A program made the position numbers and the translations under genes. From Streptomyces sedi (GTDB lineage Bacteria > Actinomycetota > Actinomycetes > Streptomycetales > Streptomycetaceae): 64,000 nucleotides of DNA. Below, piece by piece: positions 26,369-36,200 of this stretch (the first letter of the stretch is position 1; every line of letters starts with the position of its first letter). The notes under the pieces are model-generated. The model was not told the DNA's origin and did no database searches. It worked only from the letters and a program-made list of their open reading frames with translations. Location of the stretch: the NCBI RefSeq assembly GCF_006335015.1, contig NZ_VDGT01000003.1:124001-188000 (forward strand), read 5' to 3'.

Positions 26369-28381
26369 ATGTCCACGCCTCGTGCCGTACCCGTGTCTCT
26401 GGCGGAAATCGCTCGCCTCGCGGGCGTCGGTCGGGCCGCCGTCAGCAACTGGCGACGGCGCCATCCGTCGTTTCCCGCTCGAATCGCCGGAACGGACGTC
26501 AACCCCCAGTTCTCGCTCACCGACATCGAGAGTTGGTTGCGCGACAACAAGAAGCTCAAGAAGTCCGTTGAGCGCGAGTGGCTCTGGCCCCGCTTCGAGG
26601 CGCTCGGGGGGCGTGATGAGACAGGGACGGCGGTCGCGGAGGTGGGCAGGAGGCTCGCCGGGCGGAGTGCGGCACCGGGGCCCGCGTTCCCGGAGGAGGC
26701 ATCGGCGCTCATCGAGCAGGCCGTGGACCTCGGACAACGCGAGGGAGGCTCGGGCACGTTCGCCTTTCTGCTGCGTCGCTGGCTCGACGTGCACGTCCGC
26801 CAGATCACCACGACCCCTGAGCCGCTGGCCGCCATCATGGCGGAGCTCGCCACGGGTATGACGGATGTGGAGGGCGACGTCACGGTGCTGGACCCCGCTT
26901 GCGGCACCGGCCACCTCCTCATGGCTGCGACGCGCGTGGTCGAAGAAGTGGGCGGTGGGCTGCCGAACCTGTTGGGCGACGACCGTGACCCCGTACTCGT
27001 CGCCCTTGCCGAAGCCCGACTCGGCCTCGCCTTGGATGTAGCGGAGGGACCGGCGCGCATCGACGTGCGCGAAGGAGATTCGCTGCGCGAGAACCTGTTT
27101 GCCGAAGCCCTCGCCGACATCGTCCTGTGTAACCCGCCGTTCAACGAACGGGACTGGGGATACGAGGAATTGGCCACTGACGTCCGCTGGAGCCACGGGC
27201 TGCCGCCACGCACCGAACCCGAACTCGCCTGGGTTCAGCACTGTCTGGCCAGGCTGCGGCCCGGTGGTGCGGCTGTGTTGCTGCTGCCCCCGGCCGTGGC
27301 GGCGCGAAAGGCTGGTCGACGTATCCGCAGATCGCTGTTGCGCACCGGCCAGCTGAAGGCCGTTGTCGCGCTGCCGCCGGGGTGTGCCGCGCCGCACAGC
27401 GTCTCCCTGCACCTGTGGGCGCTGCGGGCTCCCCTACCGGGTGAGGAGGCGCCCGCCGGAGGCCATCTGCGGGTAGCCGACGGTGTGTCCCGCTTTCCCC
27501 GAGATCAGGGCCGCGACTGGGCCCCAGACTGGGCGGCGATCGGCGACTTCGTGCGCGAGGCCGTCGGGCGGACGGAGCCGGCCGAGGACTCCCGCCTTGT
27601 GCGACACGTGCCCGTTATCGAGCTCCTCGACGGCGAAGTCGATCTCACCCCGGGCCGTCACGTGTCCCTCGCGGACACCGCACCCCAACTGCGTGAGTCC
27701 TGGAAGGAATTCGAGAACCTCGCCGCCCGGATGACCACGTCGGCTCGACTGCTTGCGGCACTCGAACTGACCTCTGCGGTACAGGACTCGCCGACGGCGA
27801 CCACCATCGCGGAACTGGCGCGAGCAGGGGCGCTCACCTTGCGTGGCGGCCAACAACCTCCGGAGACGGCGGTCCGCACCGGTCCGCCGTCCGCTGACGA
27901 CGTTCCACTTCTGACGGTTCCCGACCTTCTGACAGGCGGCGATCCCAGGGGGAGTCTCGCTGCCGGCGACCCCGCGGTGCGCGAGGCCGTGATTGTTGAA
28001 CCCGGTGACATCGTGATGGTGGGGGTGGCGCGTGCGTTCTCTGCCTGGGTCCACGAAGGACCGCCGACCGCGTTGGGGCCTCAACTGCATGCCTTGCGGG
28101 TGCAGCCCGAACAGCTCGATGCCTGGTTCCTCGCCGGTTCGCTGCGAGCCCCGGCCAACGCTCGGCAGGCTGGGACGCACGCGACGAGCTCCTCCCGCAT
28201 TGATGTGCGGCGACTGCACGTTCGTCAGGTGCCGCTTCGTGAACAGCGCCGCTATGGTGAGGCGTTCCGGGAGCTCGTCGCATTCGAACAGCTGGTGCGC
28301 CGCACGGCTGAGCTGAGTGCGGGCCTCGTCCACGATCTGGGTGACGAACTGGCTGCCGGGCGGTTGGCGGGCGGTGTGTAG
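26369..28381 (+). CDS. HTH-N6-adenine methylase with specificity-like tail
   Basis: A 670-residue protein. Residues ~5-60 form a helix-turn-helix (PVSLAEIARLAGVGRAAVSNWRRR, then TDIESWLRDNKK). The methylase core has motif I LDPACGTGHLLMAA (about 173), GDDRDPVLVALAEARL and motif IV NPPFNERDWGY (about 254), the type I HsdM order. The C-terminal ~220 residues (PDLLTGG, VEPGDIVMVGV, SSSRIDVRRLHVRQVPL) resemble a half-specificity (HsdS-like) domain, so it is an M/S fusion. No HsdR is adjacent. ATG is chosen for AGGGAG 6 nt upstream. The HTH makes it a candidate for binding DNA in a regulatory way as well as methylating it. Confidence 0.88.
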   Translation: MSTPRAVPVSLAEIARLAGVGRAAVSNWRRRHPSFPARIAGTDVNPQFSLTDIESWLRDNKKLKKSVEREWLWPRFEALGGRDETGTAVAEVGRRLAGRSAAPGPAFPEEASALIEQAVDLGQREGGSGTFAFLLRRWLDVHVRQITTTPEPLAAIMAELATGMTDVEGDVTVLDPACGTGHLLMAATRVVEEVGGGLPNLLGDDRDPVLVALAEARLGLALDVAEGPARIDVREGDSLRENLFAEALADIVLCNPPFNERDWGYEELATDVRWSHGLPPRTEPELAWVQHCLARLRPGGAAVLLLPPAVAARKAGRRIRRSLLRTGQLKAVVALPPGCAAPHSVSLHLWALRAPLPGEEAPAGGHLRVADGVSRFPRDQGRDWAPDWAAIGDFVREAVGRTEPAEDSRLVRHVPVIELLDGEVDLTPGRHVSLADTAPQLRESWKEFENLAARMTTSARLLAALELTSAVQDSPTATTIAELARAGALTLRGGQQPPETAVRTGPPSADDVPLLTVPDLLTGGDPRGSLAAGDPAVREAVIVEPGDIVMVGVARAFSAWVHEGPPTALGPQLHALRVQPEQLDAWFLAGSLRAPANARQAGTHATSSSRIDVRRLHVRQVPLREQRRYGEAFRELVAFEQLVRRTAELSAGLVHDLGDELAAGRLAGGV

Positions 28382-28439
28382 AGCGCCCGGGCGGAGGACC
28401 GCTGTGGCGAGGGGAGCTTCTTTTGGCGCTGTCGCGTGA

Positions 28440-29984
28440 TCAGGTTCGCCGCTCGCTTCGGCCGCCCGAGCCCGCGTGCCGGGCCGAGAGCTGGTCATCG
28501 ACCTCGCGGCGCACCAAGTCGACTTGAATGGCGTATTCGCGCGGCAGGCTCGATGCCGTACGTCCTGCGTCGTCTACCGCGTTGAAGGCGGCATCCAGCT
28601 CGCCGAAGGCGAGGCGGCATTCAGCCAGCCGGAGCCGGACTATCGCGCGCTCAGCCCGTTCGGCGGGACCGTCGCCGTGCAGGAGAGCGTCGTCAATGAC
28701 GTGGTAGTGACGGGCCGCGGAGCCGAAGTCCCCGGTCAGTCGGAGTCCGTCCGCTGCTCCCCGCCACACACGACACACCAGTGGGCGGCGCGCTCCCCAC
28801 TCCGCGCGCACGCGTTGCGCCAATTCACGCAGGCGGTTGGCCGCGGCTCCCGGGTCGCCGAGGGCGATCTCCGACTCGGCCTGCGCGCAGAGCTGTTCCG
28901 TTGCGTGAGCGTCCAGCCATTCCTCATCCTCTGACACCGAAGAGGCGACGGACCGGGGGGCGGGAGCGTCACGCGTGCGTGAGACCCGGTCCGTGGGCCG
29001 GCGGAGTGGGGTCGTGGGGTCCGGGTAGGTGCGCGGCCGGGGCTCGGGGGCGCCGGGTTGAGGGCCGAGCGGAGTGAGGACCGCCAGTACCTCGTCGACG
29101 GGCGGACGCTGTCCGGGCTGCTTGGCCAACATGCGAACCACCAGGTTGTCGATCGGCGCGGGAATGCCCGCGGCGTACACGCTCGGCGGTAGGGGCTCCT
29201 CATAGAGGTGCCTTTCGGTCAGTCCGGAGTTCGCACCGAGCGGGAACGGTGGGCGTCCGGTGAGCAGTTCGTAGAAGACGCACCCGAAGCAATACACGTC
29301 CGTACGCGCGGTTGGCTCGCGTTCCAGGAGCTGCTCGGGGGCCAGGTAGCCGCGGGTGCCCAGCGTGGAGCCGTGTGCCGTGTATCGGGTGGCGTCGGCC
29401 CGCAGTGGCTTGGCGATGCCGAAGTCGATGAGAACGACTGCCCCTTCGTCGTCGATCATGATGTTGGGAGGTTTGAGGTCCCGGTGCACGACAGGCAATG
29501 TATGTGCGCAAGCCAGTGCTTCCGCCACCTGCACGGCAACGGCGATCGCCGTTGCCAGCGGCAGCGGCGCGTGCTCGTCCAGGAAGGTACGCAGACTGAC
29601 GCCGGTCACCAGTTGCATGGCGATGTACGGCACACCCCGATGCGATCCGCTGGTGTACAGCTTCGTGATACCAGGGTGATCAAGTGTGCTCAACAGCGTG
29701 GCCTCGCGTCGGAACCGAGCACCCCTTACGGCGAGTTCGGTCGCTCTCTCCTCCGAGTCCAAGGCATACAGAGCTTCGGAGTCGTAGCGTAGGAACTTCA
29801 CCGCGACCTCACGCCCCGTGGGAGCCTCGTGCCTCTCAGGATGCTCGTGGCCCGGGAAGGCTTCATGGGCACGCCAGACGTGGGCCATCCCGCCCTTGCC
29901 GAGCGACTCTGTCAGCTCGTAGCGCCCGGCGACCAGATCACCCGCGCCGGGCTTGTAGATCTCCGCGTATGGATCCGCGTTCAC
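28440..29984 (-). CDS. Ser/Thr protein kinase with TPR-like C-terminal domain
   Basis: A 514-residue soluble kinase. The kinase domain (about residues 20-300) shows LGKGGMAHVW, VAVKFL lysine, HRDLKPPN, VLIDFGIAK, and GTRGYLAPEQL; the segment GHEHPERHEAPTG is an insertion in the N-lobe. A Pro/Arg-rich linker leads to a helical C-terminus with TPR-like pairs (LGDPGAAANRLRELAQRV, FGELDAAFNAVDDAG). There is no transmembrane helix. The GTG start at 29984 is favoured by AAGGAG 9 nt upstream; ATG at 30014 is an alternative. It is divergent from the pPIWI_RE operon with an inverted repeat (copy B) between them, mirroring the arrangement of the first kinase. Confidence 0.92.
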   Translation of the reverse strand: MNADPYAEIYKPGAGDLVAGRYELTESLGKGGMAHVWRAHEAFPGHEHPERHEAPTGREVAVKFLRYDSEALYALDSEERATELAVRGARFRREATLLSTLDHPGITKLYTSGSHRGVPYIAMQLVTGVSLRTFLDEHAPLPLATAIAVAVQVAEALACAHTLPVVHRDLKPPNIMIDDEGAVVLIDFGIAKPLRADATRYTAHGSTLGTRGYLAPEQLLEREPTARTDVYCFGCVFYELLTGRPPFPLGANSGLTERHLYEEPLPPSVYAAGIPAPIDNLVVRMLAKQPGQRPPVDEVLAVLTPLGPQPGAPEPRPRTYPDPTTPLRRPTDRVSRTRDAPAPRSVASSVSEDEEWLDAHATEQLCAQAESEIALGDPGAAANRLRELAQRVRAEWGARRPLVCRVWRGAADGLRLTGDFGSAARHYHVIDDALLHGDGPAERAERAIVRLRLAECRLAFGELDAAFNAVDDAGRTASSLPREYAIQVDLVRREVDDQLSARHAGSGGRSERRT

Positions 29985-30058
29985 GCCACGCCGCTCCTTC
30001 GCCTCCCGCGTCATTCGGCACACAGCGTAGCGTGAATTGGCCAATCCGCGTGACGTTC

Positions 30059-30073
30059 GTGGACTCAGTTCAC
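30059..30073. promoter_or_regulatory. Inverted-repeat operator candidate, copy B
   Basis: GTGGACT-C-AGTTCAC, the best copy: 6 of 7 arm bases pair. Five bases after the right arm lies TATGTC, at the same spacing as TATGCT in copy A. It lies between the second kinase and the pPIWI_RE operon and could control both. Confidence 0.6.
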
Positions 30074-30173
30074 AAAGTTATGTCATGCTGAGGTCGTGTC
30101 CGGGCATCGTGTGCGAGTGTCGTCGACGGTCCTGGACGTCCTCCTGTCCATGCCGCCCTCCACGGAGGTCATC

Positions 30174-31943
30174 ATGCGGAATCCACCGGGCGTTGCCGGA
30201 GACGACTGGCTGATCAGGGCGAGTCCCCGGATGGCTCGCCCCGACGCCGTAGCGTGCCCCACGCACCGCCGCGTGGCGATGCGGCCCCAGCTCATGGCCG
30301 AACCGGCGGTGCCGTTTCTGCCCACGCCGTATGAGGAGTTCACGTTCGGGCCACTGTTCACGGCGTTGGACCTTGTGGAACACCATGGCTGGTCGATCGA
30401 GCGGGTGCGTGCAGAAATACGCCGTACCCGTGGGCCTTTCCGTGGACATGGTGCGTCGGTCCACCCGGTGCACCTCGCGTGGACAGCGCACGCGTTGGAA
30501 CGGTATGTCGCGGCACGTACCCGCGAGCAGGCCGCTGCCGAGGAGTCTGGGCTACCGCCGACCGCGGCGATCAAGCACCCGTGGACGTGGCGCACCCGCC
30601 GTTCGGACTCACCCGACTCCCGTGGCGCCCGGCAGTACGAACACACCCTGTGGGGGCGCGTGTACGCCTCCGACGACGGAACGGTGCGTGACCTGTGGAT
30701 TCCCTCGCTGGGGCGGGCCAAGCCCAGTCGCCCCGACGCCGAGATCGGGGCCGTGGCACAGGTGATGGCGTATGGCGCACCCACCCGCCGGCGCAGAGCG
30801 CGAGACGAGCCCCCCGCCGAGGCGTCTGACACCGTCCGACCGCCTGTCCTGGTCCGCGTCTTCGACGTGGGATGCGCGGATGGTTCGGTGGAACCGCTAC
30901 TAGGCGCGGCACCGCGTTTCGGCGAGGGGCCCGTCGAGGCGAGGAAGCGGTTCGAGGCCGATGCGGTGCCGGCGTTTCTCGCCGCCACGACCGCGACCGG
31001 CACCCAGCCGGGCGAGAGCTGCGTGGACTGCAAAGCAATCGTCGGCTGTGCTGACCTGAGGCGCACTCCGAGCCTGTGGGGAGGGCGACCCCCGTCTGCC
31101 GCACGCAAGCGCCGCTCCGTCTCCGTCTGGGATCTGAGGCTGTATGCCGAATGTCCCGCCCAGTACCACCTGGTGCGGCGCCTGCACCTCAACGATCTCT
31201 CCACCGAGAACCAGGGAGCGCGGCGCGGCAGGGCCGTCGACTCCTGGCTGGACGCGCGGCACGGCGAACAGCCGGTACGCGGCTGCCGGGATCGCGCCGC
31301 TCCCGATCCGGCCGCGCTGCGGTCCAGCACCGACCTGGATGACGCGTCAGCGCGTGAAGCCGTCGAAATGCTGGCCGAGCACAGGCTGCTGTGCCCGCTC
31401 AACGGTCTTGACGCCGACGAACGCGTACTCGTGCAGCACCGGGTGGCGGCCTATGTGCCGGAACTCGATGTCGTCGTCCTCGCTGTACCTGACCTGCTGT
31501 ACACCCATCGCGGTCGATGGATCTGGCGTGAGACGAAGACATCTGCCCGCCCACTGTGGGAGCGGGAGTCGCTGCTCCGCACATACCCGCAACTGGCCCT
31601 CGCGGTTCTGTTGTTCCACGCCGGAGCACTGGGAGATGACCCGCGCCGTTCCTGGGTCGAACTGGAGCATCTGCGCGAGAGCCGCGGAAAGAGCAGGCTC
31701 GAACACCTCGACCCCGGCCGCGCTGAGGTCGTCGACGAAGCTCGGAACGTCATCGCCGGCCTTGCTCAGCCGCTCCTGGATGACACCACATACGAACCGA
31801 GGACTGGGCGCCACTGCCACGGCTGCCGGGCGCGCACCTGGTGTCGACCGGGCACCGCGTATGTCCTCGACCAGCCGCTGGCGCACGTTGACGCGTCCTC
31901 ACGCGCCGACGGTCCGACGGTACATGCGCCACCGCAGCGGTGA
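30174..31943 (+). CDS. Tandem Cas4/RecB-like Fe-S nuclease-type protein
   Basis: About 589 residues with two RecB/Cas4-like halves. The first half has an N-terminal cysteine (CPTHRR, about residue 28) and a later CVDCKAIVGC triad (about 283) but a weak nuclease motif. The second half has AECPAQYH (about 326), PDLLYTHRGRWIWRETKT (about 438-455; D and ExK of the PD-(D/E)XK site) and CHGCRARTWC (about 548). One early plus three late cysteines per half is the Cas4/AddB Fe-S pattern. ATG at 30174 is preferred because GGAGG lies 5 nt upstream; a GTG at 30096 next to copy B would give a longer form. It is the first gene of the pPIWI_RE operon and could trim or load DNA ends for the downstream Argonaute-like protein (inference). 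Confidence 0.8.
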   Translation: MRNPPGVAGDDWLIRASPRMARPDAVACPTHRRVAMRPQLMAEPAVPFLPTPYEEFTFGPLFTALDLVEHHGWSIERVRAEIRRTRGPFRGHGASVHPVHLAWTAHALERYVAARTREQAAAEESGLPPTAAIKHPWTWRTRRSDSPDSRGARQYEHTLWGRVYASDDGTVRDLWIPSLGRAKPSRPDAEIGAVAQVMAYGAPTRRRRARDEPPAEASDTVRPPVLVRVFDVGCADGSVEPLLGAAPRFGEGPVEARKRFEADAVPAFLAATTATGTQPGESCVDCKAIVGCADLRRTPSLWGGRPPSAARKRRSVSVWDLRLYAECPAQYHLVRRLHLNDLSTENQGARRGRAVDSWLDARHGEQPVRGCRDRAAPDPAALRSSTDLDDASAREAVEMLAEHRLLCPLNGLDADERVLVQHRVAAYVPELDVVVLAVPDLLYTHRGRWIWRETKTSARPLWERESLLRTYPQLALAVLLFHAGALGDDPRRSWVELEHLRESRGKSRLEHLDPGRAEVVDEARNVIAGLAQPLLDDTTYEPRTGRHCHGCRARTWCRPGTAYVLDQPLAHVDASSRADGPTVHAPPQR

Positions 31944-31959
31944 GGAGGTACTCCGGATT

Positions 31960-33228
31960 ATGACTGACCGACAGCTCGTACCGGACTGGTTGTCCACTCC
32001 GGACGTCGTTCTGCTCCGTGACGTCGCCACCGCTGTTCTGCATTTGGCAGCCGTCGGCGACCTCGATGCCTTCACCTTGCCCTATCCTCCCAGCGCGCAG
32101 CGTGCCCTGGACGCGCTGGTCCTGCGGTGTTTGCGCAACGGGGCCATGCCTCCGGCCGGCGTACCCGAGATGATGCGTTGGGCACGTGCCCGGCCGCTCA
32201 GCAGTTGGCCCTTCGACCAGCTGCCCCACGACTTGTTCGATGCCGCAGACCGGCTGATCGACGAGGCCTCGGGGGAACCCGCACAGCTGTGTCACGAACT
32301 CGCCGTACGGGGGTTCGGCGACAGCACTGGGCGCCAGTACGACCGCCTGGTCATCCACGAAGCTCTTCGGGCCTGCCGCGCCATGTCAGCACCCGAGTCA
32401 TACACGGCATTCCGTCGCCTTCTGGTCACTCGGCCCGTCCTCACTGAGGAGGAATGGGCGGAGATCAGCTGTGACCTCTTCCTCGACCCGGTCCGGTTCC
32501 TAGTCGAGGAGATCTACGCGCCTGTCCCGGCCGGGTTCCGGCGGGATGGCTCATACCTGTGCTGTCATCGCTGCCGGACCTTGCTTCACCCGGTATCCGA
32601 CACCGAGTGGTGGTGCGAGCGGGACCAGTGCCGGCACCGGGGGCCCGCGCCACATGGCCGGGAGCTCGTTGCGGCGGAGGCCGGAGAGCTGCGTCAACTG
32701 CGTAAACCTTTGCGCTTGTTCGTCACCGGTCCTGGACAGGCGGAGACCGCCCTGGAAGGTGAGCTGCGGGCGCTGGGGCTCACCGTCGAGATGTGGCCCA
32801 ACTTCGATTCGTATGACGTACGCGTCACTTTCCCGGACGGACACGTCTGGGCCATCGACGTCAAGGACTGGGCCCACCCCGCCTTCCTTGGCCGCAGTGC
32901 GACTGAGGTGCGCGCCGAACCGCCTTACGACGAAGCCTGCTGGGTCGTCCCGGAATTCAGGGTCCGCGCACGTCGCGACTACCTAGGCAGCTATGCGAGG
33001 GAACGTGGTCCGCAGGCGGGGGGATTGCGGTTGCTGACAGACAGACAGCTGGTGAGGGCAGCGAAGCTGCGATTGTCCGGCAGCCGGGGGCCGGATGTCT
33101 TCATCGGCCCGTGCCCCACCCGAGCGGGCGGACCATCGGGCCCTGGCCGAGAGGCGTCAGGGAACCGTCCCGCGGACAACGCGAGGCCGACCGAGGAAGC
33201 CAGACAGGACGGAGCCGACGGTGCGTGA
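31960..33228 (+). CDS. pPIWI_RE-associated PD-(D/E)XK restriction endonuclease-like protein
   Basis: A 422-residue protein. The N-terminal ~190 residues are helical and unassigned. A zinc ribbon (CCHRCRTL, then CERDQCRHRG) lies near residues 200-230. A restriction-endonuclease fold follows: ALEGELRALGLTVEMWPNF, YDVRVTFPDG and AIDVKDW (about 284-303) supply the conserved E, D and D-x-K residues. This matches the REase component of the three-gene pPIWI_RE core. The C-terminal ~50 residues are low-complexity. ATG follows GAGGAGG, 17 bp after the preceding stop, and the end overlaps the helicase start by 8 nt. Confidence 0.85.
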   Translation: MTDRQLVPDWLSTPDVVLLRDVATAVLHLAAVGDLDAFTLPYPPSAQRALDALVLRCLRNGAMPPAGVPEMMRWARARPLSSWPFDQLPHDLFDAADRLIDEASGEPAQLCHELAVRGFGDSTGRQYDRLVIHEALRACRAMSAPESYTAFRRLLVTRPVLTEEEWAEISCDLFLDPVRFLVEEIYAPVPAGFRRDGSYLCCHRCRTLLHPVSDTEWWCERDQCRHRGPAPHGRELVAAEAGELRQLRKPLRLFVTGPGQAETALEGELRALGLTVEMWPNFDSYDVRVTFPDGHVWAIDVKDWAHPAFLGRSATEVRAEPPYDEACWVVPEFRVRARRDYLGSYARERGPQAGGLRLLTDRQLVRAAKLRLSGSRGPDVFIGPCPTRAGGPSGPGREASGNRPADNARPTEEARQDGADGA

Positions 33229-36200
33229 CCGTAGCAGCTGGTACCAACCGGTCGTGACGGCGTTGGGGCCCTGGCCCGAAGAACACGCGAGGACCCGACC
33301 CGCCCTGCTCTGCCAGGTAGAGCTCGCGCTTCGGCTCATGGAAACCGTGGCGCCCGGCCACTCCGCCGACGGGGCGTGGACGCTATTGGGCGGCTACGGT
33401 CCCGTCTTCGCGCGCGCCGCGGGGCTGTCCGTAGGTGAGACGGAACAGGTCGCGCTCGTCGCGGCCCGGCACCTGCTCTGGCCAATGCGTCGGGGCAGGA
33501 TGTGGAGACAGTGCCTGGACGCCTACCTGCGACTTCCGGAGCGGTTGCGCGCGTATCGCGTCCCGGACGGGGAACCGGCGTATCGGCTCCCTCTCGTGGT
33601 CGCCGCGGACCGCTTCACCGTGTACGAGGAAGCCCTCGCGCGCCTGCCGGGTTTCACCGTCAAACCGCTGGAGCAGGCGGCGGCGGGCGAGCATCGCTTC
33701 ATGGACCGTCGCCACCGGCGCACCTCCGTCCTCATCCCGGCCGACCTCGTACAAGATTCTCTTCCGGGCCACAGCCTCACCCCTGAACGTCCCACCAGTG
33801 CGGGGCCTCTGGAAGTACCGCTCGCCGAACTCGCCGACGTGGCACGGTGGATGGACAGGGAGGAGCAGCATCGCGGCCGGAAGGCCGGCAACTGGGCGCA
33901 GCGTTTCGACGACCTTGACCTCGATGCTCGTACCGCGGACGGGACTGCCTTCGCGCCGGCGTCCGCGCTGCCGCTCGATCAGCTCACCCACCTCGTCGGC
34001 ATGGTCGGGGCCGGCAAGTCGACCCTGATGACCCTTCTCGCGGTCTGGGCGCACAACAACGGACGGCGCATCACTCTCGTCGTCGGTGATGTGGCTGAAC
34101 AACTGTCCCTGACCGAACTCTTCCGCGGGCTGGGCCTGAACGCCGCCTTGATTCAAGGCAGCACAACGCGGCCTCAGCACACCCAGCGACTACACCGTAG
34201 GCTCGCCGCACGGGGGATGCACTCGCTCCTCGCCCACACCGACGTGGCCTTCAGGCATCTGAGCACAGCCTGCCCGCTGGACGGTCTGCGCGCGCTCGAC
34301 GTATCTGAGCCATTGCGCTACAACGACGCACCGTGCGGGGGACTGCATCCCGTGCGCCAAGAAAGGTCACCCGAACCCGGCGATGCCGCCGCACAGCTGT
34401 CGGCCGAGCATGCCGTGCGGGAGCTCGAACGCGCCCGCGGCGCCGTTGGGCAGCAGTCGCATGAAGACGACAGCGACACAGAGGAGACGTGGGGCGTTCC
34501 GCGTGCCTGCCCGTTGTGGAGCGCCTGCCCTCGCCACTCCGCCGCGCGCGACCTCGTAGACGCACTGATCTGGGTGGCGAACCCTGCCAGCCTTGTCCAG
34601 ACGGCAGTGCCGCGTCAGCTCAACGCCGAACGGTTGCGCTACCTGGAACTCGCCTGCCTGCGCAGCGACATCGTGGTCGTCGACGAGGCCGACCGCGTGC
34701 AAATGCAGCTGGACCAGATGTTCGCGCCGTCGGCCACCCTTGTCACCACCGGTGTCTCCGAATCCTGGCTCGACCAGTTGCAGACCCATGAGATCGCTGA
34801 ACTCGCCCGGCAGGGACGGCTGCAGCTCTCCGACCAAGACGTGGAGCGGTGGTCCGCAGCCCTGGACGTTGTCGGCTCTGCGGCGGACCGGCTGTACGCC
34901 ATGCTCATCGACGATGAAGGGCTGAGGAACTGGGCGCAGATCGACTACTTCAGCGCATGGACCCTGCAGGAGAAGCTGCTGACCGCTTGGTACCCGCTGG
35001 CGCTCGGCCGGTCCGTCGGTGGTTCGGACGGCGTGGAAACTGCGGACGTCGAGGACGAGAGTGCGCTCTACGAGGACGAGGAGGACGAGAGCAGAGGCGA
35101 GGACGAGCCAGGAGGGAGTAGAGGCCCGGGACCGCACGTTCCCTGGGCGCGTCGCCGGAGTGAGATCACCGGGTTTTTCGATGTCTTTCGGGACGATCCG
35201 CTTGGTGGAGGGGGACCCTATCTGTCACCAGCTGACGAGCTCACCGCCCTCACTCACGATGTCCTGCACACCCTCGATGAGAAGCAGACACGCAGGCGCG
35301 TCCGCGCACTCCTCGACTCCTTTCTCGTAGGAGCGCCGGGGCCTCAGCAGCGCCCACAGACCGTTGCCGAACAGGGCAAAGAGCCGGCGCGAGAGGAGGT
35401 TCCCCTCACCGAGGAGTGGCGTGAATTGAACGCGCGGCGCCTGGAGTTCACCCTCGTGCTTGCCGCGCTGCACCAGCGTCTGGATCGGGTGACATTCCTG
35501 TGGCCCCAGGTGGAGGCGGCGCTGCGGCTCGACGCGGCGAGTCACGAACTGACCCGCCGTCCGCCGCTCGACTACGCGCCGCTCCTGCCCGAAGCTCCCA
35601 TGGGCAACGTCCTCGGATTCCAGTACCTGATCGACGAACGTGCCGCCGCCCGAGACCAGGACGGCCGCCGCACGGGAACTCTGCGATTCTTTCGCTGCGC
35701 CGGTGTGGGCCGCGAGCTGCTCCTAGGCCTGCCCCAGCTTGGTGCGGATCCCAGTAGGGGAGAGGTCGGCCCTCACGTTCTGCTGATGTCAGGCACCAGC
35801 TGGGCCGGCACGTCCACCCGCGCCCACGTTCTCGCTCCCGTCCGGGCGGTACTCAAACCGCAGAACAAGGCACTGCGGTCCATCCGTCATACCGTGTTCC
35901 GCACCGAGTTCGTGCACGACGCTGCTGGACAGGCGATCCGTCTCTCCGGGCAGGACCCCGACAAACGCGGGGATGTCCTGCGGATGATGATCGGCCGACT
36001 GGCCCGCCCCCGCAGCGACGGAACCACCTCACCGCTGCAGAGCGAGCTTGCCCAGATCTCCGACCAGCGTCGTAGGCGTGCACTGCTCCTGGTGGGCAGT
36101 TACGCGGAGGCGGGCGTAGCCGCCACGGCCCTGGACGAGATTCCGCGCTGGCGTGGCCGGGTACGTGTCCTTGCCGCCGACGACGCGGAACTGGAAACCG

